64,000 bases of DNA from Caballeronia arvi (GTDB taxonomy: Bacteria; Pseudomonadota; Gammaproteobacteria; Burkholderiales; Burkholderiaceae): positions 62,001-126,000 of the forward strand of contig NZ_FCOM02000007.1 of NCBI RefSeq assembly GCF_001544695.2, read 5' to 3'. Position numbers and translations under genes: made by a program. The notes below the pieces were generated by a model. That model had not been told where the DNA came from. It saw only the letters and a list, made by a program, of their open reading frames with translations, and ran no database searches. Shown piece by piece: positions 29,218-38,397 of the stretch (position 1 is its first letter; each line of letters opens with the position of its first letter).

Positions 29218-31196
29218 GCGGCTTGCTCCTGTGTGACATGCGCGTCATCCGACGACGAACGCGCCTCGCGCCATGCACCGATCAACGCCTCGAACGTGCG
29301 GCGCACGCGCGCGATAAGCTCTTCATCGTCGATCTCGTTCGCGAGCCACGCATGGCTCGGCTCATGAAAGATCGTGCGCCCGACAGTGAAGCCCTTGCAC
29401 ATCTTCGACGATGCCGCAGCCATGAAGCCATCGCGCAACTGCTCGACGCCCGCGGAAAGACCCAACAGCACCACGCCGCGGCAATACGGATCGCGCTCTT
29501 CGATCAGCGCATCGATGGCTTGCCATTGCTGCGCGCTCATCGGTTCGAGCTTCCACCATTCCGGATAGATGCCGAGGTTGTAAAGACGCTTCAACGCGCG
29601 ATACACCGTGTCGTCTTCGACAGGCGGACCGCTCTTCGGCACGATCACTTCGAGCAGCAATTCATGGCCGCTTTCCTGCACGGCATCGTAAAGTGCGCGC
29701 AACTGCGCTTCCTGCTCGAGGCGCACGTCATGCGGATGATCGGGGTGATACTGCACGAGACATTTCGCGACCTGCTCGCGCGGCCATTGCACGAGCGTCG
29801 TGCCGATGGAGCGGCCATGATCGAACACGAGCGGCAACGAGCTCGGCAATTCGACAGGACGCCCGATCCACCAGCCGCGCCCCGTCGCCGCATTCAACGC
29901 ATCCTGGCCGTAGCGGTCATCGATCAATACGCCGATACGGCCTTCGAGCGCGAGCGCCTTCTCCGTCTGCGCGACGGCTTCGACGAACAGGTTCTTGAGC
30001 GTGGCGATGCGCGTCTCGCTCGCGCCCGTCCGCTGCGCGAGTTCGAAGAACTGGTTGCGATGATCGAACGCGAAGCCGAGCACTTCGTTCCATTGCCTGC
30101 GCTTCGGGCTCACGCGATGCAGCCGCGCGAGCGTCGTGTCCTTGTCGGGACGGCGCATGCGAATCGGGTCTTGTTTGGCGGCCTCGAGAAAGTACTCGAG
30201 CTCGGCGGGCGTCGGCATCGCGGGCGCGCAGCCGTGGCGCGAAACGACGAGCGCGCCGCACGCATTGGCTGCACGCGCGCAGGCTTCGAGCGGTTCGTCG
30301 CGCAGCCAGCCGGATAGAAAGCCCGATGCGAAGGCATCACCGGCGCCAAGCACGTTGAGCACTTCCACTTCGACGCCACCGTGTATCGGCGCGTCATCGA
30401 TCGAGGCGGGCACAACGCCCTCGATGATCGAGCAGCCGAGCGGCCCGCGCTTGACGATCAACGTCGCGCTCGTGACCTTGCGGACCATCGCGAGCGCATC
30501 GACGAGACGATCCTTGCCGCCCGCGATGCGAAACTCTTCCTCCGTGCCGATCACGAGATCCATCATCGGAAGAATGCCTTGCAAATGCGCGCTCACGCCT
30601 TCATTCGCGACGAAGCGCGTCTCGCCATCGGCCTTGCCGGTGAGACCCCACAATACCGGTCGATAGTCGATGTCGAGAATCGTGCGCACGTCGTTGCGTC
30701 GCGCATAGTCGAGCGCGCGCCGGCTCGTGCGGTTCACCTGTTCGGTCGAGAAATGCGTGCCGGTGATGAGCAATGCCTTCGATGACGCGATATACGCTTC
30801 GTCGAAATCGCTTTCGTCGACGGCCATATCCGCGCAGTTCTCGCGATAGAACACGAGCGGAAACGTGTCGCGATCTTCGAGGCCGAGCAAAACGAGTCCG
30901 GTGAGCCGTTCACGATCGATCCGCAGATGGCTCGTATCGCAGCCTTCGCGATCGAGCGTCTGCGTGAGAAAGCGCCCCATGTGATCGTTGCCGACGCGCG
31001 CGAGCATCGACGCATTCAGTCCGAGCCGCGCGCATCCGAATGCGATGTTCGCCGACGAGCCGCCAAGATACTTCGCGAACGTCGACACATCTTCGAGCCG
31101 CGCGCCGACCTGCTGCGCGTAAAGATCGACGGCGATGCGTCCCAGACAGATGATGTCGCGTTCACGATCCGGGGCAAAACGAGAAGTTGTTGGCAT
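29214..31196 (-). CDS. iolC: 5-dehydro-2-deoxygluconokinase fused to DUF2090 aldolase-like domain
   Basis: A 660-residue two-domain protein. Residues about 12-340 are a PfkB-family sugar kinase (IICLGRIAVDLYAQQVG at the start; catalytic NVLGAGDAFASGFL, GAGDAF at 284-289) that phosphorylates 5-dehydro-2-deoxygluconate. Residues about 345-655 form a DUF2090 domain, thought to supply the next, aldolase-like step (IolJ role), which would yield malonate semialdehyde and DHAP. No separate iolJ is in the window, which fits the fusion. It is followed by iolD with an ATGA overlap and preceded after 12 bases by the transporter ATPase gene, so all are likely one transcript. Confidence 0.93.
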   Translation of the reverse strand: MPTTSRFAPDRERDIICLGRIAVDLYAQQVGARLEDVSTFAKYLGGSSANIAFGCARLGLNASMLARVGNDHMGRFLTQTLDREGCDTSHLRIDRERLTGLVLLGLEDRDTFPLVFYRENCADMAVDESDFDEAYIASSKALLITGTHFSTEQVNRTSRRALDYARRNDVRTILDIDYRPVLWGLTGKADGETRFVANEGVSAHLQGILPMMDLVIGTEEEFRIAGGKDRLVDALAMVRKVTSATLIVKRGPLGCSIIEGVVPASIDDAPIHGGVEVEVLNVLGAGDAFASGFLSGWLRDEPLEACARAANACGALVVSRHGCAPAMPTPAELEYFLEAAKQDPIRMRRPDKDTTLARLHRVSPKRRQWNEVLGFAFDHRNQFFELAQRTGASETRIATLKNLFVEAVAQTEKALALEGRIGVLIDDRYGQDALNAATGRGWWIGRPVELPSSLPLVFDHGRSIGTTLVQWPREQVAKCLVQYHPDHPHDVRLEQEAQLRALYDAVQESGHELLLEVIVPKSGPPVEDDTVYRALKRLYNLGIYPEWWKLEPMSAQQWQAIDALIEERDPYCRGVVLLGLSAGVEQLRDGFMAAASSKMCKGFTVGRTIFHEPSHAWLANEIDDEELIARVRRTFEALIGAWREARSSSDDAHVTQEQAA

Positions 31197-31208
31197 GCTT
31201 TAAAGTCC

Positions 31209-31994
31209 TCAGATCGTCGCGCCTTCAAGTTCGCTCATCATCTGCTGCATTTCGGCGCCGCCCGCCATCATGTCGAGCACTTCGTTCTTGCTGATGGTGT
31301 CCTTCGTGAACGTGCCCATCGAGCGGCCGCGATTGAGCAGCGTGAACGAATCGCCGATCGGATACGCGTGGTGCACGTTGTGCGTGATGAAAATCACCGA
31401 GATGCCTTTTTCGCGCGCCTTGTGAATCAACTTCAGCACGTTGAAGCTCTGCTTCACGCCGAGCGCGGCGGTCGGTTCATCGAGAATCAGCACGCGCGCG
31501 CCGAAGTGAATCGCGCGTGCGATCGCGAGACATTGCTTCTCGCCGCCGGACATCGTGCCGATCGGCTGATGCGGATCGCGCACGTTGATGCCCATTTCCG
31601 CGAGCTTCGCACGCGATGTTTCGGCTGCGAGATCGAGGTCCATCACGCTGATGCCGAAGCGCTTCTTCTGCGGCTCGCGGCCCATGAAGAAGTTGCGCGC
31701 GACGCTGAGCAGCGGCACGAGCGCGAGATCCTGATACACGGTCGCGATGCCGAGATCGAGCGCTTCCTTCGGCGAATCGAAATGCACGGGCGCGCCATCG
31801 ACGAGATAGTCGCCGGAAGAGGGTGGGTGCACGCCCGCCAGCGTCTTGATGAGCGTGGACTTGCCCGCGCCGTTATCGCCGAGCAGGCAGTGCACTTCGC
31901 CGCGTTTGAGGCGCAACGTGACGCCGTTCAATGCAATCACCTTGCCGAAATACTTGCTCACGTTTTCGAGGGCGAGGATGTTGTCGTCTTGCAT
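31209..31994 (-). CDS. Inositol/sugar ABC transporter ATP-binding protein (single ABC domain)
   Basis: A 261-residue ATPase of the sugar CUT2 class but with one ABC domain, like FrcA, not two as in RbsA. Walker A is GDNGAGKST, signature MSGGEKQC, Walker [14 protein letters not shown] and the H-loop ITHNVHH. It should power inositol uptake by the permease and binding protein upstream. The gene lies 14 bases after the permease gene and 12 before iolC, in one operon. Confidence 0.92.
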   Translation of the reverse strand: MQDDNILALENVSKYFGKVIALNGVTLRLKRGEVHCLLGDNGAGKSTLIKTLAGVHPPSSGDYLVDGAPVHFDSPKEALDLGIATVYQDLALVPLLSVARNFFMGREPQKKRFGISVMDLDLAAETSRAKLAEMGINVRDPHQPIGTMSGGEKQCLAIARAIHFGARVLILDEPTAALGVKQSFNVLKLIHKAREKGISVIFITHNVHHAYPIGDSFTLLNRGRSMGTFTKDTISKNEVLDMMAGGAEMQQMMSELEGATI

Positions 31995-32008
31995 GATCGT
32001 TTCTCCTC

Positions 32009-33175
32009 TTATTGCGCCTGTGATACGCGGCGACGCACGTAATGATTGAAGAGCACGGCGATCAGCAGCATCACGCCGAGGAACACGCGGAACCAGTCGG
32101 AGCTCACGTTCGTATAGGTGATGCCGATCTGCACGACGCCGAAGATCAACGCGCCGAAGCATGCGCCGATCACCGATCCATAACCGCCCGTCAGCAACGT
32201 CCCGCCGATCACGGCCGCAATGATCGCTTCGAATTCCTTCTGCAAGCCGCGGTCCGCCGCAGCCGAGCCGATGTCGCACACTTGCAGCACCGCGAAGAGG
32301 CACGAGCAGAACGCGGTAAGCACGAAGAGCGAAATCTTCACGCGCTTCACGGGCACGCCGACGTTCTTCGCGGCATTCGCATCGCCGCCGACGGCGAGAA
32401 TCCAGTTGCCGTAGCGCGTCTTCGCGAGCACGAATGCGCAGATGGCGGCGAGCACGAGCCACCAGATGATGACCTTCGGAATGCCCGGCACGAGCGGCTG
32501 GCCGCTGTCGAGCAACTGGCCGACGCCCATATGCGCGAGCCACGTAAAGAGGCCATGCAGCGCGACGCCATGAAAGAGCGTGTCGGCGACCGGATCGGCT
32601 TGCGCGAGATCGCCCACGCCGGAAATGATCGTGCGGTCCGCGAACATGATCGACAGCGCGAGCGTGAGACCGCGGAGAATGAAGAGGAACGCGAGCGTGA
32701 CGATGAACGACGGCAGGCGCGTTCGCATCACGAGATAGCCGTTGAGTGCGCCGAGCAGCATCGACATGACGAACGCGAAGAGAATCGATACGGATATCGG
32801 CCAGTGAAAATACACCGATGGCAGCGCGACCATCATGCCCGCGAAGCCGATCATCGAACCGATGGACAAGTCGAACTCGCCCGCGATCATCAGGAGACAC
32901 GCGCCGACCGCGAGCAGGCCGAGATAGGCGGCCACTTGCGACCAGTTCATCACGCCGTCGAGATTGAACATGCCCGACGAACCGGCGGCAAAGCCGAAAA
33001 CGAGGAACACGAGCACGGTCCCGGAAATCGCCGCGAATTCCGGGCGATTCAGCAAATGGCCGAACCACGATTGTCGCCGCACGCGCTCATCCGAGGGCCT
33101 GGCCGCATCGGGTGCGTCGGCATTGTCCTGCTGCGGGTTCACGTGCGGAGGGTAATGCTTGCCGGCTACGCCCAT
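32009..33175 (-). CDS. Inositol/sugar ABC transporter permease
   Basis: A 388-residue membrane permease of the ribose/fructose (CUT2) family. After a cytoplasmic N-terminus ([20 protein letters not shown]) about ten hydrophobic spans follow, including the family blocks [24 protein letters not shown] ([19 protein letters not shown]) and [20 protein letters not shown]. It forms the import channel for myo-inositol by context. The ATG at 33175 is preferred over 33196 because AAGGAG sits five bases upstream of it. Confidence 0.92.
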   Translation of the reverse strand: MGVAGKHYPPHVNPQQDNADAPDAARPSDERVRRQSWFGHLLNRPEFAAISGTVLVFLVFGFAAGSSGMFNLDGVMNWSQVAAYLGLLAVGACLLMIAGEFDLSIGSMIGFAGMMVALPSVYFHWPISVSILFAFVMSMLLGALNGYLVMRTRLPSFIVTLAFLFILRGLTLALSIMFADRTIISGVGDLAQADPVADTLFHGVALHGLFTWLAHMGVGQLLDSGQPLVPGIPKVIIWWLVLAAICAFVLAKTRYGNWILAVGGDANAAKNVGVPVKRVKISLFVLTAFCSCLFAVLQVCDIGSAAADRGLQKEFEAIIAAVIGGTLLTGGYGSVIGACFGALIFGVVQIGITYTNVSSDWFRVFLGVMLLIAVLFNHYVRRRVSQAQ

Positions 33176-33316
33176 GATGGCTCCTTGTGATTCCATTCCG
33201 ATGCAGCACCGATGCGCGCGCCCCCGCCGCGTCCGCGAACGGACGCAGCAAGAGCATCGAACATCGATAAAAGCGGGCGGCGCCAGGGATGCCGCCCAAA
33301 GAAGGTCAGGCTGCGA

Positions 33317-34369
33317 TCAACGATATTGACCCGCGTACTTCACGACCTTGTCGAGATTTTCCTTGGTGATGAAACCCGGGCCCGAGCGGATGTTCTTCGG
33401 CCCGTACGACGGCTGCAATCCATAAGTTTCGAGGCGCGCCTTGAACTTCGGATTCGCTTCGAGAATCTGACGGATCTTCGCCGGATCGGTGGTGTGCTCC
33501 TTCTTCACGATCGCAAGCACGGCCACCGGGATATAGCCTTGCAGATACGGCTGCTGATCGATGGCGAACTTGATCGTGCCGTCCTTGATCGCCTTGGCGA
33601 TGTCGTCGGAGAAGTCGAAGGTCACGAAATAGACCTTGTTTTGCAGGCCCATTTGCGCCACGGCCTTGAGTGTCGCGGAAGCGGGCGTCGGTCCGAGCGT
33701 GAGGATCGCTTGGGTGTCCGGATGATTGCGCAGATACGCCGACACCTTCGACTGAATCTCGGTCGGGTCCTGTCCCGAGTCGAGCGTCGACGCCTTGTAG
33801 TCGATGCCAAGTGCATCCGCGAAGCCCTTGCATCGATCGAACGACACCGTGTTCGTCGCAATGTGGTTCACGCACAGGAACGACTTCACGCCCGCCGCTT
33901 TCGCCTTTTCGCCGGCCGCCTTGCCCGCGACATATTCCGGCTGCCCGACGTGCATGATCGCGCCGAGCTGCGCGCTCTGTTCCTCGGTGCCGGAGTTGAT
34001 GGTCACGAGCGGAATCTTCTTCGCGGTGACCTTGCCGATCGCGCTCTTCAGCACGTCGAAGTCCGCGATGGTGGTGATGACGCCGTCGTAGTTGCGCGCG
34101 GCCGCCTGCTCGATCAGCCGCGACATGTCCGCGATATCGCCGTTCGGCGGGTTGCGGTAATCGGTTTGCACGTTGAAGTCTTCGTCGGCCTGCTTGATCG
34201 CGTTCTTGATGGTGTTCCACCACGAATCCGAGTCCGGCGCGTGGCTGATCAGCACGAACTTCGCGTCGGGCGCCGCTTGTGCGGGGCTCGCCGCCATCAT
34301 CGCCACGCTGCATAACGCAGCAGCAGCCACCAGCGCGCGCAGCGCGGCCCGACCGTTGCAAAAGGTCAT
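33317..34369 (-). CDS. Inositol/sugar ABC transporter substrate-binding protein
   Basis: A 350-residue periplasmic binding protein of the sugar-binding (Peripla_BP_4) class. The signal peptide ends at AQA near residue 30. The first strand VLISHAPDSDSWWNTIKNAI and the hinge blocks ARNYDGVITTIADFDVLKSA and VTFDFSDDIAKAIKDGTIKF match inositol/ribose-type proteins. It delivers inositol to the permease and ATPase encoded next. The ATG at 34369 is chosen because GGTGGAGA lies just upstream; the in-frame GTG at 34378 overlaps that ribosome site. It is the first gene of the minus-strand iol operon, 141 bases before the next coding start. Confidence 0.92.
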   Translation of the reverse strand: MTFCNGRAALRALVAAAALCSVAMMAASPAQAAPDAKFVLISHAPDSDSWWNTIKNAIKQADEDFNVQTDYRNPPNGDIADMSRLIEQAAARNYDGVITTIADFDVLKSAIGKVTAKKIPLVTINSGTEEQSAQLGAIMHVGQPEYVAGKAAGEKAKAAGVKSFLCVNHIATNTVSFDRCKGFADALGIDYKASTLDSGQDPTEIQSKVSAYLRNHPDTQAILTLGPTPASATLKAVAQMGLQNKVYFVTFDFSDDIAKAIKDGTIKFAIDQQPYLQGYIPVAVLAIVKKEHTTDPAKIRQILEANPKFKARLETYGLQPSYGPKNIRSGPGFITKENLDKVVKYAGQYR

Positions 34370-34458
34370 TGTCTCCACCTATCTCGGTTGTTGTTTGGTG
34401 TGATGTTTTCGCGAGCCGAAGCTCTGGACTCCGCGCTCAGGACCAAGATTAGGTCAGT

Positions 34459-34514
34459 TTTCCACGCTCTGCAATGGAAATTTCACGTGTGCGACAAATG
34501 GAAAATACATTCCA
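34459..34514. promoter_or_regulatory. IolR-type operator region (GGAA-N6-TTCC)
   Basis: A palindrome TGGAAAATACATTCCA (34499-34514) contains GGAA-N6-TTCC, the motif reported for IolR in alphaproteobacterial inositol regulons. Just upstream, TTTCCA (34459-34464) and TGGAAA (34475-34480) form a second inverted pair of related half-sites. The region lies between the divergent transport operon and iolR, where the local regulator would be expected to act. Confidence 0.65.
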
Positions 34515-34570
34515 ATTTGTTTGCCGCCTTCCTATAATCGGTTGCACGACGAACACCGAACGAGCCTGCG

Positions 34571-35446
34571 ATGGACGACACCACCGACGTGCAGAGCGTC
34601 GACGAACTGATGCAGCGGATCACCGATGCCTACGATTCGTTGCCGCGCCAGTTGAAGAGCGTCGCGACCTATATCGAGCAGCATCGGCAGAGCGTGATGA
34701 TGGACCGCACGAGCGATATCGCGAGCGCGTGCGGCGTGCATGCGTCGGCGGTCGTGCGCTTTGCGCAGCGCTTCGGGTTCTCCGGCTTCTCCGATTTGCA
34801 GACCGTGTTCCGCCAGGCCTACGCGGGCGGCAGCGGCTCGCAGCAGAGTTATCAGCAGCGCATTCGCAGGCTCATCGACGAGAAGGCGGGCGAAGCGTCG
34901 GGCGTGTCAGTGGCGCGCGAGTTCATTGCGGCGAGCCGCACGGGACTCGACGAGCTCGAAGCCGGGCTAGACGATGCGCAGTTCGAAGCCGCCATCGAGA
35001 TGCTGTCGCAGGCGGAAAACATCTACGTGATCGGCGTGCGCCGTTCGTTCGCGGTGGCGAGTTACATCGTGTATGCGTTGCAGCACACGAAGAAGCGCGT
35101 GCATCTGATTTCGGGCTTCGGCGGCATGTTCCGCGAGCAGGTCCGCAGCGTGAAGAAGGGCGACGTGGTGATCGCGATCAGCTTCGCGCCCTACGGCAAG
35201 GAAACGCAATACTGCGTGCGCGCGGCGCAGCATCACGGCGCGGCGACGCTCGTCATCACCGATAGCCAGCTTTCGCCGCTCGCGCGCCATGCGAGCGCGA
35301 GCCTGCTCGTGAAGGAAGGCAGCGCGTTCGCGTTCCGTTCGCTCACGAGCACCATTTGCCTGTGCCAGGCGTTGTTCATCGCGCTCGCGTACCGGCTCGA
35401 GTTGAATGTCGAGGAATCCAGGGAGACAGGTGGCTATGACGATTGA
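34571..35446 (+). CDS. iolR: MurR/RpiR family regulator of inositol catabolism
   Basis: A 291-residue regulator with an N-terminal RpiR helix-turn-helix (residues about 10-85, with TSDIASACGVHASAVVRFAQ) and a C-terminal SIS sugar-phosphate-binding domain (about 130-265, with ENIYVIGVRRSFAVASYIVY and ISGFGGMFREQ). In inositol regulons this protein represses the iol operon and lets go when an intermediate binds. Its gene sits beside the operator region and overlaps iolG by 11 bases, so it is probably co-transcribed with the two dehydrogenases. Confidence 0.92.
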   Translation: MDDTTDVQSVDELMQRITDAYDSLPRQLKSVATYIEQHRQSVMMDRTSDIASACGVHASAVVRFAQRFGFSGFSDLQTVFRQAYAGGSGSQQSYQQRIRRLIDEKAGEASGVSVAREFIAASRTGLDELEAGLDDAQFEAAIEMLSQAENIYVIGVRRSFAVASYIVYALQHTKKRVHLISGFGGMFREQVRSVKKGDVVIAISFAPYGKETQYCVRAAQHHGAATLVITDSQLSPLARHASASLLVKEGSAFAFRSLTSTICLCQALFIALAYRLELNVEESRETGGYDD

Positions 35447-36440
35447 TGTGGCGGTGTTCGGAGCGGGGCGCATCGGCAAGATTCACGCGGCCAATCTCGC
35501 GCGGCAGCCGGGCGTGCGTTTGAAGTATGTCGTCGATGTGAATCGCGACGCGGCTTCCGCACTGGCTGCTTTATTTGGCGCGCAGGTAGCCGATGTCGAT
35601 GACGCGATGGGCGATGCATCCATCGGCGCGACGGTCGTATGTTCGAGCACGGATACGCATGCGGGGCTGATTCAGGCATCGGCGGCGCAGGGCAAGCACG
35701 TGTTCTGCGAGAAGCCGGTGGATCTCGCGATCGAGCGCGCCCGCGCATGCGCCGATGCGGTCGCGAAGGCGGGCGTCGTCTGCATGATCGGCTTTCAGCG
35801 GCGCTTCGATCCGACGTTCGCTGCGTTGAAAGCGCGTATCGATGCCGGCGAGATCGGCGATCCGGAAATGCTGATCGTGACGAGCCGCGATCCCGGCGCG
35901 CCGCCCGTCGAGTACATCAGGCATTCGGGCGGCATCTTCAAGGACATGCTGATCCACGACTTCGATATCTTCCGCTGGATTCTCGACGACGAGGCCGAGA
36001 CGCTGCACGCGACCGGCAGTTGCCTGGCCGACCCGGCGATCGCCGATGCGGGCGACATCGATTCCACCGCCGTGACGATACGCACGAAACGCGGGCGGCT
36101 GTGCCAGATCAACACGGCGCGGCGCGCGGCGTATGGCTACGATCAGCGCTTCGAGTTGCTCGGCAGTCTCGGCATGCTGCAGGCGGGCAACGTGCGGCCG
36201 ACGGAGGTCACGTCGTACACGAAGACGGCCGTATCGAACGACGTGCCCGAGGCATTCTTTCTCGAACGCTATCGCGCGGCGTACGCGGCGGAAATCGCTC
36301 ATTTCTTCGATGCAGTGAACAACGGCAAGCCCGTTCGCACCACGGTCGACGATGGCCTGAAGGCGCTCGAACTCGCCGAAGCCGCGACGCTGTCGTGGCG
36401 CGAAAAGCGCATCGTGAATCTCGCGGAGCATGTCGCATGA
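35436..36440 (+). CDS. iolG: Inositol 2-dehydrogenase (Gfo/Idh/MocA family)
   Basis: A 334-residue NAD-dependent oxidoreductase oxidising myo-inositol to 2-keto-myo-inositol, the first pathway step. The Rossmann motif is VFGAGRIGKIHAAN (N-terminus), and the CEKPVD motif with its catalytic Lys is near residue 95. The C-terminal domain carries GGIFKDMLIHDFDIFRWI with the catalytic Asp/His pair. The ATG at 35436 lies inside the 3' end of iolR and has GGGAGACAGG upstream. The stop overlaps the next gene as ATGA. Confidence 0.93.
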   Translation: MTIDVAVFGAGRIGKIHAANLARQPGVRLKYVVDVNRDAASALAALFGAQVADVDDAMGDASIGATVVCSSTDTHAGLIQASAAQGKHVFCEKPVDLAIERARACADAVAKAGVVCMIGFQRRFDPTFAALKARIDAGEIGDPEMLIVTSRDPGAPPVEYIRHSGGIFKDMLIHDFDIFRWILDDEAETLHATGSCLADPAIADAGDIDSTAVTIRTKRGRLCQINTARRAAYGYDQRFELLGSLGMLQAGNVRPTEVTSYTKTAVSNDVPEAFFLERYRAAYAAEIAHFFDAVNNGKPVRTTVDDGLKALELAEAATLSWREKRIVNLAEHVA

Positions 36441-37453
36441 ATCCGGTTCGCGTGGGCATCGTCGGATTGGGTAGGCTCGGGCGTCGGCATGCGGCAAATC
36501 TCGCCTGGCATGTGCCGGGCGCGAAGCTCGTCGCGGCGTGCAGCCCGGTTCAGGAAGAGCGCGAGTGGGCCGCGTCGGGTGTGCCCGGGCTCTCGCTCTA
36601 TGCGGACTACGATGAATTGCTCGCCGACGCATCGATCGACGCGGTGTGGCTCGTCACGCCGACGTCGCTGCACGCGCGGCAGATCATCGCCGCGTTGCGC
36701 GCGGGCAAGCACGTTTTCTGCGAGAAACCGCTGTCGCTCGATCTCGCCGAATGCGATGCCGTGATCGAAGAGCACGCGCGTCATCCGCATCTTCAGGTGA
36801 TGATCGGCTTCGTGCGGCGCTTCGATGCGAGCTATCGCGATGCGTTCGATAACATCGTGAAGGGCGTCATCGGCAGGCCGTTCATGGTGCGCTCGCAGAC
36901 CTGCGACAAGAACGATCCGGACGGTTTCTTCGTGCGGTTCGCGCCGACATCGGGCGGGCTTTTTCTCGATTGCAGCGTGCATGACATCGATCTCGCGCGC
37001 TGGCTGCTGGGCAATCCCAGGCCGAAGCGCGTGGTTGCGAGCGGGACGATCGCGATTCACGAAGGCCTGCGCGAGTGCGGCGACATCGATAACGGTGTGG
37101 GCACCATCGAGTTCGACGACGGACGGCTGGCCGTGCTCTACGCTTCGCGCACGATGGCGCACGGTCACGACACGCAGACGGAAGTGATCGGCACGGCGGG
37201 GGCGTTGTCGGTGGGGCGCAATCCGCGGGCGAATCGTGTCGAGATAGCCGATGCGCAGGGCATGCGCAACACGTGCACGCCGACGTTCTTCGAGCGTTTC
37301 GAGGATGCGTTCTTGCGCGAGGCGCAGGCGTTCGTGGCTTCGCTGACGCACGGCACGCCGACCGGACTGACGCTCGACGATGCGCGGGAAGCGACGCGCA
37401 TCGGCATTGCGATGCGGGAGGCTTATGAGAGTGGGCGGCCGGTGGATTTGTGA
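36437..37453 (+). CDS. Second Gfo/Idh/MocA oxidoreductase, probable scyllo-inositol-type dehydrogenase
   Basis: A 338-residue relative of iolG, with VGIVGLGRLGRRHAANLAW at the start, CEKPLSLDLAECDAVIEEHA near residue 95 and GGLFLDCSVHDIDLARWLLG in the C-terminal domain. It probably oxidises another inositol isomer, such as scyllo- or D-chiro-inositol, feeding into the same pathway. It is translationally coupled to iolG (ATGA). Its last 19 bases (GCGGCCGGTGGATTTGTGA, 37435-37453) recur exactly at 38314, on the far side of the toxin-antitoxin genes. Confidence 0.88.
   Translation: MNPVRVGIVGLGRLGRRHAANLAWHVPGAKLVAACSPVQEEREWAASGVPGLSLYADYDELLADASIDAVWLVTPTSLHARQIIAALRAGKHVFCEKPLSLDLAECDAVIEEHARHPHLQVMIGFVRRFDASYRDAFDNIVKGVIGRPFMVRSQTCDKNDPDGFFVRFAPTSGGLFLDCSVHDIDLARWLLGNPRPKRVVASGTIAIHEGLRECGDIDNGVGTIEFDDGRLAVLYASRTMAHGHDTQTEVIGTAGALSVGRNPRANRVEIADAQGMRNTCTPTFFERFEDAFLREAQAFVASLTHGTPTGLTLDDAREATRIGIAMREAYESGRPVDL
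37435..37453 (+). repeat. Left copy of perfect 19-bp direct repeat flanking the TA module
   Basis: GCGGCCGGTGGATTTGTGA is the 3' end of the dehydrogenase gene, including its stop codon. The same 19 bases are found at 38314-38332 in the same orientation. Flanking bases differ on both sides, so the identity ends sharply. Confidence 0.9.
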
Positions 37454-37486
37454 GCGTGGGAGGCGCGCTTGACTGAACGCTGGTCG

Positions 37487-37822
37487 TCAGCCGACGACCA
37501 GTTTTACCGGCTTACCGACGCGAGCCAACATTTCCACTAGCGTGTCGATCGTGAACTTGCTCGTCTTCTTGTTCACGACATCCGATACGCGAGGCCGTGT
37601 GACATGCAATATATCGGCTGCTTCGGATTGCTTGAGATGATGTGCTTCGATCCACGTCGCAAGTTCGTCCATGAGTTGTTCCTTCAGCGCCAGGGTCTGG
37701 CCGATCAGCGCCTGGGACTCGGTTTGATAGCGGCGTGCTTCATCCGGTGCGAAGCCGAGTTCGGCAAAAATGTTTGCGCCGGGTTTCGTCACATGCCGCA
37801 CGTGCGTGTCGACCTTGCTCAT
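37487..37822 (-). CDS. HigA-like antitoxin, XRE-type helix-turn-helix
   Basis: A 111-residue DNA-binding protein of the HTH_37 / COG5606 type. The helix-turn-helix is at residues about 62-95 (LKQSEAADILHVTRPRVSDV and KKTSKFTIDTLVEMLARVGK). The N-terminal half (FAELGFAPDEARRYQTES) is typical of this antitoxin group. It should bind and neutralise the toxin encoded just upstream and repress the shared promoter. AAGGAAGGAG precedes the ATG at 37822, which overlaps the toxin stop codon as ATGA; the toxin-first order is the HigBA arrangement. Confidence 0.85.
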   Translation of the reverse strand: MSKVDTHVRHVTKPGANIFAELGFAPDEARRYQTESQALIGQTLALKEQLMDELATWIEAHHLKQSEAADILHVTRPRVSDVVNKKTSKFTIDTLVEMLARVGKPVKLVVG

Positions 37823-38163
37823 GCTCGCTCCTTCCTTTCTCGGAAAATCGCGCGATAGCGGATCGCTGCGATCTCTACGTCCCGTCTTGACGTCGTTTGC
37901 GTGTTCTTCTGAAAACAATGCAACACGTAAACGGCCTCTTCGAATTTGGCTACGTACATCACGCGGAAGATTCCGCTCGGGTCCCGGATTCGAATCTCGC
38001 GAACCCCTGAACCGACGGCGTCGAAGGGCTTCCAGTCTTCCGGGTCGAGCCCGGCCTGAAGGCGGCCGAGCTGGAAGCCCGCTTCGCGCCGGGCAATCGA
38101 TGGAAATTCACGGATGTCATCGTAGGATGAGCTGACCCACCGGATTTCTTTCTCATTCGTCAT
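37819..38163 (-). CDS. HigB/RelE-like toxin (phage Gp49-like family)
   Basis: A 114-residue protein of the RelE/HigB superfamily, PF05973-like. Marks are VREIRIRDPSGIFRVMYVAK followed by VYVLHCFQKNTQTTSRRDVE, with the C-terminal Lys/Arg/Thr pattern (KNTQTTSRRD) conserved in Gp49-like toxins. Such proteins cleave mRNA at the ribosome and slow growth. The ATG at 38163 sits right at the promoter region with its palindrome. Its stop overlaps the antitoxin start. The module is lower in GC than the surrounding genes, in keeping with mobility. Confidence 0.85.
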   Translation of the reverse strand: MTNEKEIRWVSSSYDDIREFPSIARREAGFQLGRLQAGLDPEDWKPFDAVGSGVREIRIRDPSGIFRVMYVAKFEEAVYVLHCFQKNTQTTSRRDVEIAAIRYRAIFRERKERA

Positions 38164-38164
38164 T

Positions 38165-38180
38165 GTACAAAAATTTATAC
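38165..38180. promoter_or_regulatory. Probable autoregulatory operator of the TA module
   Basis: GTACAAAAATTTATAC is an AT-rich imperfect palindrome directly upstream of the toxin start codon. Type II toxin-antitoxin operons are usually repressed by their antitoxin at such sites. The base composition stands out from the GC-rich surroundings. Confidence 0.5.
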
Positions 38181-38313
38181 GTTCGTCTTGCGATGCTTTC
38201 GGACTACGCGGTTGCTCGTGTCGCAGAGCCCTGTCAGAGAAAGCTATCCTCAATGCCGTGACGGATGAACTAGAAATATCTCAACGCGTGTGAAACTGCT
38301 GTAGTAAAAGGGC

Positions 38314-38332
38314 GCGGCCGGTGGATTTGTGA
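38314..38332 (+). repeat. Right copy of perfect 19-bp direct repeat flanking the TA module
   Basis: An exact copy of 37435-37453, lying 65 bases upstream of the tusA start. Removing 879 bases (37454-38332) would leave the dehydrogenase gene whole and bring it next to tusA, as expected if the segment was inserted there. Confidence 0.9.
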
Positions 38333-38397
38333 CCACTGCGTTAAAATCGAACCTCACCGAGCGCTCATCCCACAGGCAAAGGAAAGGTTCAATCGCG

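Noticed and set aside
37454..38313. Prophage or integrative element around the toxin-antitoxin genes
   Set aside because: Apart from the Gp49-like toxin there is no integrase, transposase or other phage gene, so only a small inserted module is claimed.
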